From Paraburkholderia mimosarum LMG 23256 = NBRC 106338 (GTDB lineage: Bacteria > Pseudomonadota > Gammaproteobacteria > Burkholderiales > Burkholderiaceae): a stretch of 64,000 nucleotides of DNA. Each line of letters opens with the position of its first letter. The first letter of the stretch is position 1. The stretch lies in NCBI RefSeq assembly GCF_000739815.1, contig NZ_BBJJ01000004.1:1-64000 (forward strand), read 5' to 3'. The notes under the pieces were generated by a model. That model made no database searches, was not told the DNA's origin, and saw nothing but the letters and a program-made list of their open reading frames with translations. The translations under genes and the position numbers were made by a program. This document shows, in pieces, positions 27,186-35,355 of the stretch.

Positions 27186-27506
27186 ATGGACCGCAGCAGC
27201 GAGACGCTGGAATCTATCCGCGAAATTAATTTGTCGTATCTGATGCTCGCGCAGCGCATGCTGCGCGAGGACAAGCCGGTCGGCATGTTCCGACTGGGAC
27301 TGTCGTCGGAACTGGCCGATTTGCTTGGCGGTCTGTCGCTCGCGCAGATCGTCAGGCTGGCCTCTTCCGACCAGCTTCTCTGTTTCTTCCGCTTCGACGA
27401 TCATGCGATGTTGTCCGCGCTCACGCAGACCAGCAAGCATGCCGACGTGGCGGCTACCCATGCGGCCATCCTGCTTGCGGGACAGCCGGCCGGCCAATTC
27501 GCCTGA
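27186..27506 (+). CDS. flhD: Flagellar master regulator subunit FlhD
   Basis: A 106-residue all-helical protein (ETLESIREINLSYLMLAQRM; LRLASSDQLLCFF-type core) that joins FlhC in the FlhD4C2 complex to activate class II flagellar promoters with sigma-70. The length matches beta-proteobacterial FlhD. flhC follows within 12 bp, the standard operon. Cys66 (LLCFF) lies at the position of the dimer disulfide known in E. coli FlhD. Regulation probably acts through the long AT-rich upstream region. Confidence 0.95.
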   Translation: MDRSSETLESIREINLSYLMLAQRMLREDKPVGMFRLGLSSELADLLGGLSLAQIVRLASSDQLLCFFRFDDHAMLSALTQTSKHADVAATHAAILLAGQPAGQFA

Positions 27507-27517
27507 GGGTGACGTCC

Positions 27518-28120
27518 ATGACCACGCGACGCAGCCTCACCGAAGACGCCCAGGAAGTGTTTCGTGCGATCGCGCTGATCGAACTGGGTGCGCGCATGCA
27601 GGTGCTCGAAAGCGAACTCTCGCTCTCGCGCGACCGCATGATCCGCCTGTATCGCGAGATCCGCGGCGTGTCGCCGCCCAAAGGTATGCTGCCGTTCTCG
27701 GCGGACTGGTACATGACGTGGCTGGCCAACATCCACGCCTCGCTGTTCTATAACACCTACCTGTTCCTCAAGAACGAAGCGCGTTGCTCGCATCTCGACG
27801 CGCTCACCAAGGGGTTCCGGCTGTATCTGGAACACTGCCGCCACAGCGGGGCCGAGCCGGTGCTCGACCTCACGCGTGCGTGGACCCTGGTGCGGTTTTT
27901 CGATGCCGATATTCTGCAGATGACGCCTTGCTGCCGTTGCGGCGGTAAATTCGTCGCGCATCGCCACGACCTTCAGCACAACGTCGTGTGTGGCGCGTGC
28001 CAGCCCCCATCGCGGGCCGGCAAGACGAAGAAGGCGGCTGCAGCGCGACGGGGCGCCGAGCAGACCGAGAGCGACCTTCCGGCAGAAGTCATGTCGGATG
28101 GCATTGCCGAGGCTGCATAA
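27518..28120 (+). CDS. flhC: Flagellar master regulator subunit FlhC
   Basis: A 200-residue DNA-binding partner of FlhD. The zinc site is visible as CCRCGG and CGAC (Cys138/141 and Cys158/161), and upstream is the conserved helical part (ADWYMTWLANIHASLFYNTY). ATG 27518 is preferred over an in-frame GTG at 27509, because GAGGG lies at a suitable distance and FlhC proteins start near this point. The C-terminal tail of about 40 residues (basic, then acidic) is a Burkholderiales-type extension. A stem-loop with a T-run follows. Confidence 0.95.
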   Translation: MTTRRSLTEDAQEVFRAIALIELGARMQVLESELSLSRDRMIRLYREIRGVSPPKGMLPFSADWYMTWLANIHASLFYNTYLFLKNEARCSHLDALTKGFRLYLEHCRHSGAEPVLDLTRAWTLVRFFDADILQMTPCCRCGGKFVAHRHDLQHNVVCGACQPPSRAGKTKKAAAARRGAEQTESDLPAEVMSDGIAEAA

Positions 28121-28170
28121 GCGTAGGAGAACAGATCCGGGTCAACCGGACGTGAGACCAAGACGCGAAA

Positions 28171-28216
28171 CCGTCCGGTGCCTGCGCGCATCGGACGGCG
28201 AAGCGCTTTTTTTTTC
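28171..28216 (+). terminator. Probable terminator between flhC and mntH
   Basis: CCGTCCG (28171-28177) pairs with CGGACGG (28192-28198), and nine T residues follow at 28207-28215. The 8-nt gap between stem and T-run is not ideal. It lies between convergent genes. Confidence 0.6.
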
Positions 28217-28239
28217 CCCGCAGCGCCCTTCCCCCTCTT

Positions 28240-29580
28240 TCAATTCCCGCTGAAGGTCTGCCAAACGAGCCACAGGTTCGCCGCCGAAATCGCGACGAAC
28301 AGGAACCACGCGATCAGGCGCGTGTGTAGCCGGTTCACGAACTCGCCCATCAGCGCACGGTCGTTCGTCATGCGGATGAGCGGCCAGAGCGCGAACGGCA
28401 GCTGCAGACTCAGCACCACCTGGCTCGCCACCAGTAGTTTGCTCACCGCGCCGTTGCCAAGCAGCGCCACGCCCGCAAAGGCGGGGATCAGCGCGAGCAC
28501 GCGCGTGATCAGCCTGCGCTGGTAGCACGGAATCTTCATCTGCAGGAAGCCTTCCATGATGACCTGGCCAGCCACGGTGCCCGTGAACGTCGAGCTTTGA
28601 CCGGAAGCGAGCAGCGTGATCGCGAACAGCACCGCCGCCGCGCCCGTGCCGACGATCGGCGCAAGCAGCCTGTAGGCCTCTTCGATATCGGTGACCTCGG
28701 TGTGTCCGTTGGCATGGAACGCCGCCGCGGCCAGGATCAGGATCGCCGCGTTGATGAGCAACGCGAGCAAGAGCGAGACGATCGTGTCGAGACGCGACAG
28801 GCCGATGGCTTGCGCGAGACTCTTGCGGTCGCGCTTGACGGCGCGCGTCTGCACGATCGACGAATGCAGATAGAGGTTGTGCGGCATGACGGTCGCGCCG
28901 AGAATGCGGATCGCCAGATAAAGCGGCTCCGCCGACGATATGGCGTGCCACGACGGCACCGCGCCCGCGAAAACGGAGGCCCAGTGCGGTTTCACGAGCG
29001 CGAGCTGAATGACATAGCCGAGGCCGATCGTGGCGATGAGCCCGGCCATGATCGCCTCGAGCGAGCGGAAGTTCTTGCCCTTCAGGCCGAGCACGATGAG
29101 CGTGTCGAACGCGGTGAGCACCACGCCCACCATCAGCGAACAGCCCAGCAACAAGTGGAACGCCAGCGCGCCGCCCAGCACCTCGGCGAGATCGCAGGCG
29201 ATGATCGACAACTCGGCGAGCAGCCACTGCCCGAGCGCCACGGGCCTCGAATAGCGCTCGCGCGAAAGCGCCGCGAGATCGCGTTGCGTGACGATGCCAA
29301 GGCGCATGGAGAGGCATTGGAGCACGATTGCCGCGAGGCTCGACAGCACGACCACGAACAGCAGGCTGTAGCCGTAGCGCGAGCCCGCCTCGATGTCGGT
29401 GGCCCAGTTGCCGGGGTCCATGTAGCCGATCGACACCAGCAGGCCGGGGCCCGCGAACTGCCAGAACTTCTTCCAGAACGGCGCGCCCGGCGAAACCTCG
29501 ATGCTGCCCTGCACTTCCGAAGGGCAAAACGGCGCCGTCGCCGTGGTCGGTAGGCGGAACTCCAACGGTTCGATCCTCAA
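28240..29580 (-). CDS. mntH: Nramp-family Mn(II)/divalent metal transporter MntH
   Basis: 446 residues, about 11 hydrophobic segments. The Nramp hallmarks are visible: the metal-binding DPGN in segment 1 (GPGLLVSIGYMDPGNWATDI) and MPHN in segment 6 (GATVMPHNLYLHSS). It imports Mn(II), and possibly Fe(II), with protons across the inner membrane. It lies 37 bp downstream of the flavin monooxygenase gene on the same strand, so a shared transcript is possible though functionally odd. No Mn riboswitch or MntR site is visible in the short gap. Confidence 0.94.
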   Translation of the reverse strand: MRIEPLEFRLPTTATAPFCPSEVQGSIEVSPGAPFWKKFWQFAGPGLLVSIGYMDPGNWATDIEAGSRYGYSLLFVVVLSSLAAIVLQCLSMRLGIVTQRDLAALSRERYSRPVALGQWLLAELSIIACDLAEVLGGALAFHLLLGCSLMVGVVLTAFDTLIVLGLKGKNFRSLEAIMAGLIATIGLGYVIQLALVKPHWASVFAGAVPSWHAISSAEPLYLAIRILGATVMPHNLYLHSSIVQTRAVKRDRKSLAQAIGLSRLDTIVSLLLALLINAAILILAAAAFHANGHTEVTDIEEAYRLLAPIVGTGAAAVLFAITLLASGQSSTFTGTVAGQVIMEGFLQMKIPCYQRRLITRVLALIPAFAGVALLGNGAVSKLLVASQVVLSLQLPFALWPLIRMTNDRALMGEFVNRLHTRLIAWFLFVAISAANLWLVWQTFSGN

Positions 29581-29617
29581 GGGTTGACGCGTCGCGGCGC
29601 ATGCCGCGATCGGGCCC

Positions 29618-30811
29618 TCAAGTGTACAGCGTCGGCTGCGGCAGCTCTCTCAAGAGCGTGAAGCGGCCCACGTCGCGCAGTCGATAGTCGAGCGGATCGT
29701 GCAGCGTATGCACGCGCGCGTTGCGCCAGAAGCGGTCGAGCGCGAGCGCCGCGCCCGTGGCGCGCGCGCCGCACGCCTCGAAAAGCTGCTCGCCGGCTGC
29801 GAGCGCGGCGCGGTGCGCGACGATCTTCGCCTCCGAAATCGCGAGCGAGACTTCGGCGCGCGTGGCCGCGACGAGCGCCTCGCCTTCGTCCCAGGCCGAG
29901 TCGAGCAGCGCGCCCACGCGATCCGCCAGCACGGCTGCCGCCAGCGACTGCACGCGCATCTCGCCAAAGCGCTGCTGCAAATAGGGATCGTCGGCCACCT
30001 GCTGCACGCCCGAATTCACCCACGGCCGGCCATTTGCGAGCACGTAGGCGCGCGCTTCCTCCAGCGCGCCCTCAGCGAGGCCCACGAAGAGATTCGTAAG
30101 CACACCTTGAGAAACCAGCGTGCGCAGCGTGGCGCGCGGCGTATCGGGGCGCTGCAGCACTTCCCCTGCGCGGACTTCCACGTTTTCGAACGACACGGTG
30201 CCGCTATCGGTCTGACGCTGCCCGATCGGATCCCAGTCGTCGTGCACCGTGATCCCGGCACGCGTGGTGGGCAGCACGGCAAACATCGGGTTGCCGCTGA
30301 CGGGATCATGGGCGCTCACGGTCATCATCTGCGAACCGTAGGTGCCCGAACAAAATCCCTTCTTGCCGTGCAGGCGCCAGCCGCCCGCGCCATCGGGCTG
30401 CGCGACGAGCCGCGTATCGATGGGATTCACGGCATTGCCCCACCACCAGCGGTGCTCGACGGTGCCTTGCAGCCAGTTCGCGCGCTGCGTGGCGCTGCCC
30501 CACAAGTCGACGCTCGCCACCTGGAGGCACTGGAAGCCCAGCAGATGCGCGAGCGCACTGTCGACGCGCGCCAGTGCGCGAATCGTTGCGTAGATATCGC
30601 TCCAGCGCATGCCGCCCTCGCCGAAGCGGCCGCCGAATTCGCGCGGCACCGCGAGCGTGAGCAGCCCGGCGTCGGCGATGCGTTGCTTTTCGGCCGCGGC
30701 GTGGCCGCCCGCGAGATCGCGTTGCGCGGCGTTCGCGCGCAGCGCTTCGAGCAGCGCGGCGAAGCGCGCGTCCTCCTGTTCCTGCCCGCGAGGGCGCAGT
30801 GCATTGTTCAT
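29618..30811 (-). CDS. Acyl-CoA dehydrogenase-fold flavin monooxygenase (DszC/SfnB-like)
   Basis: The 397-residue enzyme has the acyl-CoA dehydrogenase fold (LLTLAVPREFGGRFGEGGM near residue 55; LHGKKGFCSGTYGSQ; DWDPIGQRQTDSGTVSFENV). The pattern resembles the reduced-flavin-dependent DszC/SfnB group, which oxygenates organosulfur compounds, rather than true acyl-CoA dehydrogenases. It lies downstream of a MetQNI-type importer, supporting a role in releasing sulfur from imported organosulfur compounds. A flavin reductase is not linked. The family is fairly sure; the substrate is unknown. Confidence 0.78.
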   Translation of the reverse strand: MNNALRPRGQEQEDARFAALLEALRANAAQRDLAGGHAAAEKQRIADAGLLTLAVPREFGGRFGEGGMRWSDIYATIRALARVDSALAHLLGFQCLQVASVDLWGSATQRANWLQGTVEHRWWWGNAVNPIDTRLVAQPDGAGGWRLHGKKGFCSGTYGSQMMTVSAHDPVSGNPMFAVLPTTRAGITVHDDWDPIGQRQTDSGTVSFENVEVRAGEVLQRPDTPRATLRTLVSQGVLTNLFVGLAEGALEEARAYVLANGRPWVNSGVQQVADDPYLQQRFGEMRVQSLAAAVLADRVGALLDSAWDEGEALVAATRAEVSLAISEAKIVAHRAALAAGEQLFEACGARATGAALALDRFWRNARVHTLHDPLDYRLRDVGRFTLLRELPQPTLYT

Positions 30812-30840
30812 ACCGATATTCCCCGAATGAGAGGCTCAAA

Positions 30841-30871
30841 ACAGGCAAAGCGCCCGGCAAGGGCGCTTTGC
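30841..30871 (-). terminator. Stem-loop terminator after metI
   Basis: Perfect 11-bp stem GCAAAGCGCCC/GGGCGCTTTGC (30845-30855, 30861-30871). On the reverse strand it is followed by CTGTTTTG, a weak U-tract. It probably ends, at least partly, the importer transcript before the monooxygenase gene. Confidence 0.65.
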
Positions 30872-30896
30872 GCGTCAGGACGAACGGCTGCGTCGC

Positions 30897-31553
30897 TCAG
30901 GTTCGCCGCAAGAGGCGCCGCACCAGCACGTCGCCCGTGAACTGCACGGCCGCGACGATCGCGATCAGCAGCACGATCACAGTGACCATGACCGTGGTGT
31001 CGAAGCGTTGATACCCGTAGCGTATCGCGAGATCGCCAAGCCCGCCCGCGCCGACGGCGCCCGCCATCGCCGAAGAGCCGATCATGGCCACCACGGTGAT
31101 CGTGAATCCGCCCAACATGCCGGGCAGCGCCTCGGGCAGCAGCACATGCCACACGATATGGCGGCGTTGCGCGCCCATGGCCAGGGCGGCCTCGATCAGG
31201 CCGCGATCGACTTCACGCAGGCTCACTTCGGCCACGCGCGCGAAGAACGGAATCGCCGCGATGGAGAGCGGCACCACGGCGGCCCACACGCCGATGGTCG
31301 TACCGACGACAAGACGCGTGAACGGAAGCAGGGCGACGAGCAGGATGATGAACGGCGTCGAGCGGAACGCGTTGACGAGCGCGCCCAGCGTGGTGTTGAG
31401 CGCGGGCCGCTCGAAGATGCCGCCGCGCGCGGTCGTGACCAGCAGCAGCGCGATCGGAACACCGATCAGGAGTGCGAATATTGCCGATACGCCGACCATC
31501 AACAAGGTGTCGCGGATGCCTTCGAGAAGTTCCGTGATCCAGATTTCAGACAT
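30897..31553 (-). CDS. metI: Methionine-type ABC transporter permease MetI
   Basis: 218 residues with five to six hydrophobic segments and the MetI/BPD inner-membrane signature EAALAMGAQRRHIVWHVLLP, the coupling helix that contacts the ATPase. The start at 31553 overlaps the end of metN by 8 nt. It forms the membrane channel of an importer for methionine or related sulfur compounds. The genetic link to a DszC/SfnB-like monooxygenase suggests that alternative organosulfur substrates are possible. Confidence 0.92.
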   Translation of the reverse strand: MSEIWITELLEGIRDTLLMVGVSAIFALLIGVPIALLLVTTARGGIFERPALNTTLGALVNAFRSTPFIILLVALLPFTRLVVGTTIGVWAAVVPLSIAAIPFFARVAEVSLREVDRGLIEAALAMGAQRRHIVWHVLLPEALPGMLGGFTITVVAMIGSSAMAGAVGAGGLGDLAIRYGYQRFDTTVMVTVIVLLIAIVAAVQFTGDVLVRRLLRRT

Positions 31554-32658
31554 AGCCGAGCACCTCCACACGGCTAGCGTAGCGCCGCGCCTGCGCGGCC
31601 AGCGTGGCCGCTTCGTCGGCGGTGCGCGCAGGCGCCGACACGACGATCCGACCTTGCGCGCGGCCTTGAATCCGCTCGATGCCGCCGTGTACGAATTGCA
31701 CGCCCTGCGCGCCGAACGCCTGTGCAAGCGCGGCAAGTTCGGGCTCTTCTGCCGCCTCGCCAGTGAAGCGCACGTCGAACAGCGCGTGGGCGCCCGCTTG
31801 CGGCGAAACTTGAATGCGCGCGGCGATGTCGTCGGGCAGTTCGTGACGAGGCGAGTGCAGAAGCGCGCGCGTCGCCTCGTGTTGCGGATCGCCAAACACG
31901 CGCCAAACGGGACCGTGCTCGACCACCTCGCCGCGCTCGACGACCGCAACCGTATCGCAAACGTCGCGAATCACTTCCATTTCGTGCGTGATCAGCACGA
32001 TGGTGACGCCAAGGCGCCGATTGATGTCGCGCAGCAGCGCGAGAATGGCGCGCGTGGTTTCCGGATCGAGCGCCGACGTCGCCTCATCGCACAGCAAGAT
32101 ATCGGGCTCGTGCACGAGCGCACGCGCAATGCCGACGCGTTGCTTCTGCCCGCCCGACAAGCGCGCGGGCCACGCGTCGCGGCGCTCGCTCAGGCCCACG
32201 AGGTCGAGCAGCGCGTTCACGCGCGCCTCGATGGTGGCTTTCGGGACGCCTGCGATTTTCAGCGGCAGCGCGATATTGTCATGCACCGTCTTCGCCGAAA
32301 GCAGATTGAAGTGCTGGAAAATCATGCCGATGCGCCGGCGCAGTGCGACCAGCCCGCGCTCGTCGAGTGCGCCCACGTCGACGCCATTCACGCACACGCT
32401 CCCGCTGGTGGGCTTTTCGAGCCCGTTCACGAGCCGCAGCAGCGTGGATTTGCCCGCGCCGCTGCGCCCGATGATGCCGAACACCTCGCCGCGCGCCACC
32501 TGCAAGTCGACACCTGCGAGCGCCGCTTGCGCGCTGCCTGCATAGGTCTTGCCGACTTTCTCGAACACCACCGCGGGTTGCGACGCGTCGGCACGAGGCA
32601 CCGCCTCGCCCGCCGCCGGCCCCGCCTCGATAAAGCGCGCCGTCCCGAACCATTTCAT
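31546..32658 (-). CDS. metN: Methionine-type ABC transporter ATP-binding protein MetN
   Basis: 370 residues: Walker A GRSGAGKS (64-71), signature LSGGQKQRVGIARAL, Walker B ILLCDEATSALDP, H-loop ITHEMEV, and a C-terminal NIL domain (about 285-355), the regulatory ligand-binding module typical of MetN. About 28 extra residues precede the usual MetN start. ATG 32658 has a GAGGAGAG ribosome site. It energises uptake with MetI and MetQ, whose genes flank it. Confidence 0.94.
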   Translation of the reverse strand: MKWFGTARFIEAGPAAGEAVPRADASQPAVVFEKVGKTYAGSAQAALAGVDLQVARGEVFGIIGRSGAGKSTLLRLVNGLEKPTSGSVCVNGVDVGALDERGLVALRRRIGMIFQHFNLLSAKTVHDNIALPLKIAGVPKATIEARVNALLDLVGLSERRDAWPARLSGGQKQRVGIARALVHEPDILLCDEATSALDPETTRAILALLRDINRRLGVTIVLITHEMEVIRDVCDTVAVVERGEVVEHGPVWRVFGDPQHEATRALLHSPRHELPDDIAARIQVSPQAGAHALFDVRFTGEAAEEPELAALAQAFGAQGVQFVHGGIERIQGRAQGRIVVSAPARTADEAATLAAQARRYASRVEVLGYV

Positions 32659-32690
32659 CTTCGCTCTCTCCTCTTCGTGGGTCGCGCGCA

Positions 32691-33539
32691 CTACCAGGCG
32701 ACCGCGTACAGGCTGCCGAAGGCCTTGTCGAGTTCCTTGCGCACGGCCGGCGAATGCTGATAGATGTCGATGAACTTGCGGATGCGCGGATCGTTCACGC
32801 TTTCGGGGCGCACGACGAACTGAAGCGCGAACGCCTTGTTTTCGACGCCGTCGAAAAGCAGCGCGCTATTCGGATCGATCGTGCCCGCGAGCTTGATGAA
32901 ACTCGGGTAGCCCTGCGCGAGATCGACGTCGTCGAGCGAACGCGCGAGTTGCGACGCTTCGAGCTGAACGATCTTGATGTGCTTGGGATTAAAGATGATG
33001 TCGAGCGTCGTGGCGCGATAGTCCACTCCCGGCTTGAGCTGGATGAGCCCCGCGCGCTGCAGCAGCAAGAGGCCGCGCCCGCCGTTCACGGGATCGTTCG
33101 CGATGGCCACGGTCGCACCATCCTTCAGGTCTTCGAAGCGTTTCACCTTCTTCGAATAGAGGCCGATCTTCATGATCGTTCCTGGCGCGATGGCGACGAA
33201 TTTATAGCCGCCCTGCTTTTCGGCGTTCTCCAGAAACGGCGTGTGCTGGAAGTAATTGACGTCGATGTCCTTGTTCGCGAGCGCGGCGTTGGGCGTATTC
33301 CAGTCCGTGAACTCGATGATCTTCACGTCGACGCCCTGCGCCTTGGCCTCGCGCGCCGCTTCCTGGAGCGCGGGTGTTTGCGGCGTGGTGGCGATGCCGA
33401 TCTTGAGCGTGGGCGTGTCCGCATGCGCAGTCGCCATCGCCGCCGAGAGCGACAAGGCCAGGGCCGTCAGCAAAGCCGAACGCTGGAAAACACGCTGAAA
33501 AAAGGAAGGGCGCCATACGGCGCGCACGGCTCGGCTCAT
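32691..33539 (-). CDS. metQ: Methionine-type substrate-binding protein MetQ (NlpA family)
   Basis: 282 residues with a Sec signal peptide (ALLTALALSLSAAMATAHA) and no lipobox Cys, so it is predicted to be a soluble periplasmic protein, unlike the lipoprotein MetQ of E. coli. The mature part is NlpA-like (LKIGIATTPQTPALQEAARE; DVNYFQHTPFLENAEKQGGY; TVAIANDPVNGGRGLLLLQR). First gene of the metQNI cluster, 32 bp before metN. The ligand is methionine or another sulfur compound. Confidence 0.9.
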   Translation of the reverse strand: MSRAVRAVWRPSFFQRVFQRSALLTALALSLSAAMATAHADTPTLKIGIATTPQTPALQEAAREAKAQGVDVKIIEFTDWNTPNAALANKDIDVNYFQHTPFLENAEKQGGYKFVAIAPGTIMKIGLYSKKVKRFEDLKDGATVAIANDPVNGGRGLLLLQRAGLIQLKPGVDYRATTLDIIFNPKHIKIVQLEASQLARSLDDVDLAQGYPSFIKLAGTIDPNSALLFDGVENKAFALQFVVRPESVNDPRIRKFIDIYQHSPAVRKELDKAFGSLYAVAW

Positions 33540-33775
33540 CGCAGTCCTCGAAGAGAAGTTGTTCGTTCAGTGAGGAGCGACGCGACGGGGTCAGCGGGAA
33601 AATCGCCTGCGCGCGGGAGGCGCGCCGCCCATCGCATCGGCTCCAGATGCGTTCAGGCGATGATAGGGGCGCGGTGCGGCGGGGTCTACGAAGCGATTTC
33701 GCAAAGGAAATCGCAGTCTGCGATATGCGCGCCGGCGGCGGACCGGCGCGCGCCTTTGAGCTTCTCCCGCAGGAC

Positions 33776-35332
33776 TCAGCGCGAAGCCAGTGGGGCGGGC
33801 GGCGGCGCGCCATCGCCGGGCTTGGCATCCCCCCAGCCGCCGCCCAGCGCGCGGATCAGGTTCACGGTCGCCACCGCCTGCGAGCCCTGGAGATGGCTGG
33901 CCTGCAATTGCGAAACGAGCACCGACCGTTCGCTGTCGATCACGTTCAGATAGCTCACCTCGCCTTCCTCGTATTGCGTGCGCGAAAGATGCGCGGACTG
34001 CTGCGAGGCGCTCACCGCGTCGTTCTGCTGGCGAATCTGGTCGTCGAGCAAACGCAGGTCGGAGAGATTGTCCTCCACATCGCGGAAGGCCACGAGCACC
34101 TGCTGGCGGTACTGCGCGACATCTTCCTCATACTTCGCGCGCGACTGTGCGAGATTCGCCTTGCGTCTGCCGCCGTCGAAGAGCGGCAGCGTGAGCGCCG
34201 TCCCCGCGAGCGGCCCGAGCAGGAACGCGCGGCTCGACCACATAAACAGGTCGCCGAGCGTGGCCGACTCGAAGCCAGCCGCACCCGTGATGTTGAGCTG
34301 CGGGAAGAACGCTGATTTGGCGAGACCCACGCGCGCGTTCGCGGCCGCCATCGCGCGCTCGGCCGCGGCGACGTCGGGCCGGCGCTCCAGCAGTGCGGAA
34401 GGCAGACCGGGCGGCACTTGCACGACCACGGGCGCGAGCGGCGTTTCGGGGAACGTGAAGTCCGCCGGCGCCTTGCCCAGCAGGATCGCCAGGCTGTGCT
34501 CCGAGGCCGCGCGCTGGCGCGCCACGCCCACCGCATCGGCGCGCGCGCTCGCAAGCTCGTTGCGCGCCTGCGCCACGTCGAGCGCGCTGATGTCGCCTTC
34601 CTTGAAGCGCCGCTCGACGAGCTTGAGCGCGTCTTCGCGCAGCGCCACCGTGCGGCGGTACAGGTCGACGTCGGAGTCGAACTGGCGCAGCTGGAAGTAG
34701 TTTTGCGCGACGTCGGCCTGCAACGCGAGCTGGACCGAGCGGAACAAGGCTTCGCTCTGCTCGGCGTCCGCCTGCGCGGCGTGGACGTTCGAACTCACGC
34801 GGCCGAACAGGTCGACCTCGTAGCTCGCCGTGGCCTGCGCGCGCCACAGCGTTTGCGCGGGCACGTTGGCGTTCTGCGGCAGATAGAGCGAAGCCGGCGA
34901 GACACGCTCGCGCGTCGGGCCGAAGCCCGCATCGATCGACGGGAACCACGAGGCGCGCGCGGCCTGCGTGACGGCGCGCGCCTGCTGCACGCGCGCGGCC
35001 GCCGCCTTCAGGTCCTGGTTCGCTTCGAGCGCCTGCTGTTCGAGCTTGTCGAGCGTCGGGTCGCCGAATACGGTCCACCAATCGCCGCGGTGCGCGGCGT
35101 CGGCGGGCTGCGCGGGCTTCCACGTACCCACGTCGTGCGGATCGGCGGGCTGCGTCTGCTGCGGCGCTTCCTTGTACGCTGCGGGCACAGCCGCGTCGGG
35201 CACCGTGTAGGTCGGCTCGACCGAGCATGCCGCGAGCCAGGCAAAGAGCGCAACGCTCGCCGCGATTCGCGCGAGGCGCCAGCCTCCCGGCACAACGTTG
35301 CCGCTATAGCGCAAGTTCGATTCGTTAGTCAT
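33776..35332 (-). CDS. oprC: RND efflux outer-membrane lipoprotein channel (OprC/OpcM-like)
   Basis: 518 residues, NodT/OprM family. A signal peptide with lipobox (LAAC) is followed by two OEP repeats that build the TolC-like tunnel (WWTVFGDPTLDKLEQQALEA; NYFQLRQFDSDVDLYRRTVA; LPSALLERRPDVAAAERAMA; YEEGEVSYLNVIDSERSVLV). It is the last gene of the efflux operon, 23 bp after the pump gene. The start ATG 35332 is favoured over an in-frame upstream codon. The name follows the bpeEF-oprC/ceoAB-opcM operon by gene order. Confidence 0.9.
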   Translation of the reverse strand: MTNESNLRYSGNVVPGGWRLARIAASVALFAWLAACSVEPTYTVPDAAVPAAYKEAPQQTQPADPHDVGTWKPAQPADAAHRGDWWTVFGDPTLDKLEQQALEANQDLKAAAARVQQARAVTQAARASWFPSIDAGFGPTRERVSPASLYLPQNANVPAQTLWRAQATASYEVDLFGRVSSNVHAAQADAEQSEALFRSVQLALQADVAQNYFQLRQFDSDVDLYRRTVALREDALKLVERRFKEGDISALDVAQARNELASARADAVGVARQRAASEHSLAILLGKAPADFTFPETPLAPVVVQVPPGLPSALLERRPDVAAAERAMAAANARVGLAKSAFFPQLNITGAAGFESATLGDLFMWSSRAFLLGPLAGTALTLPLFDGGRRKANLAQSRAKYEEDVAQYRQQVLVAFRDVEDNLSDLRLLDDQIRQQNDAVSASQQSAHLSRTQYEEGEVSYLNVIDSERSVLVSQLQASHLQGSQAVATVNLIRALGGGWGDAKPGDGAPPPAPLASR

Positions 35333-35355
35333 GTTGATTATTCTCCCTTGGCGCC

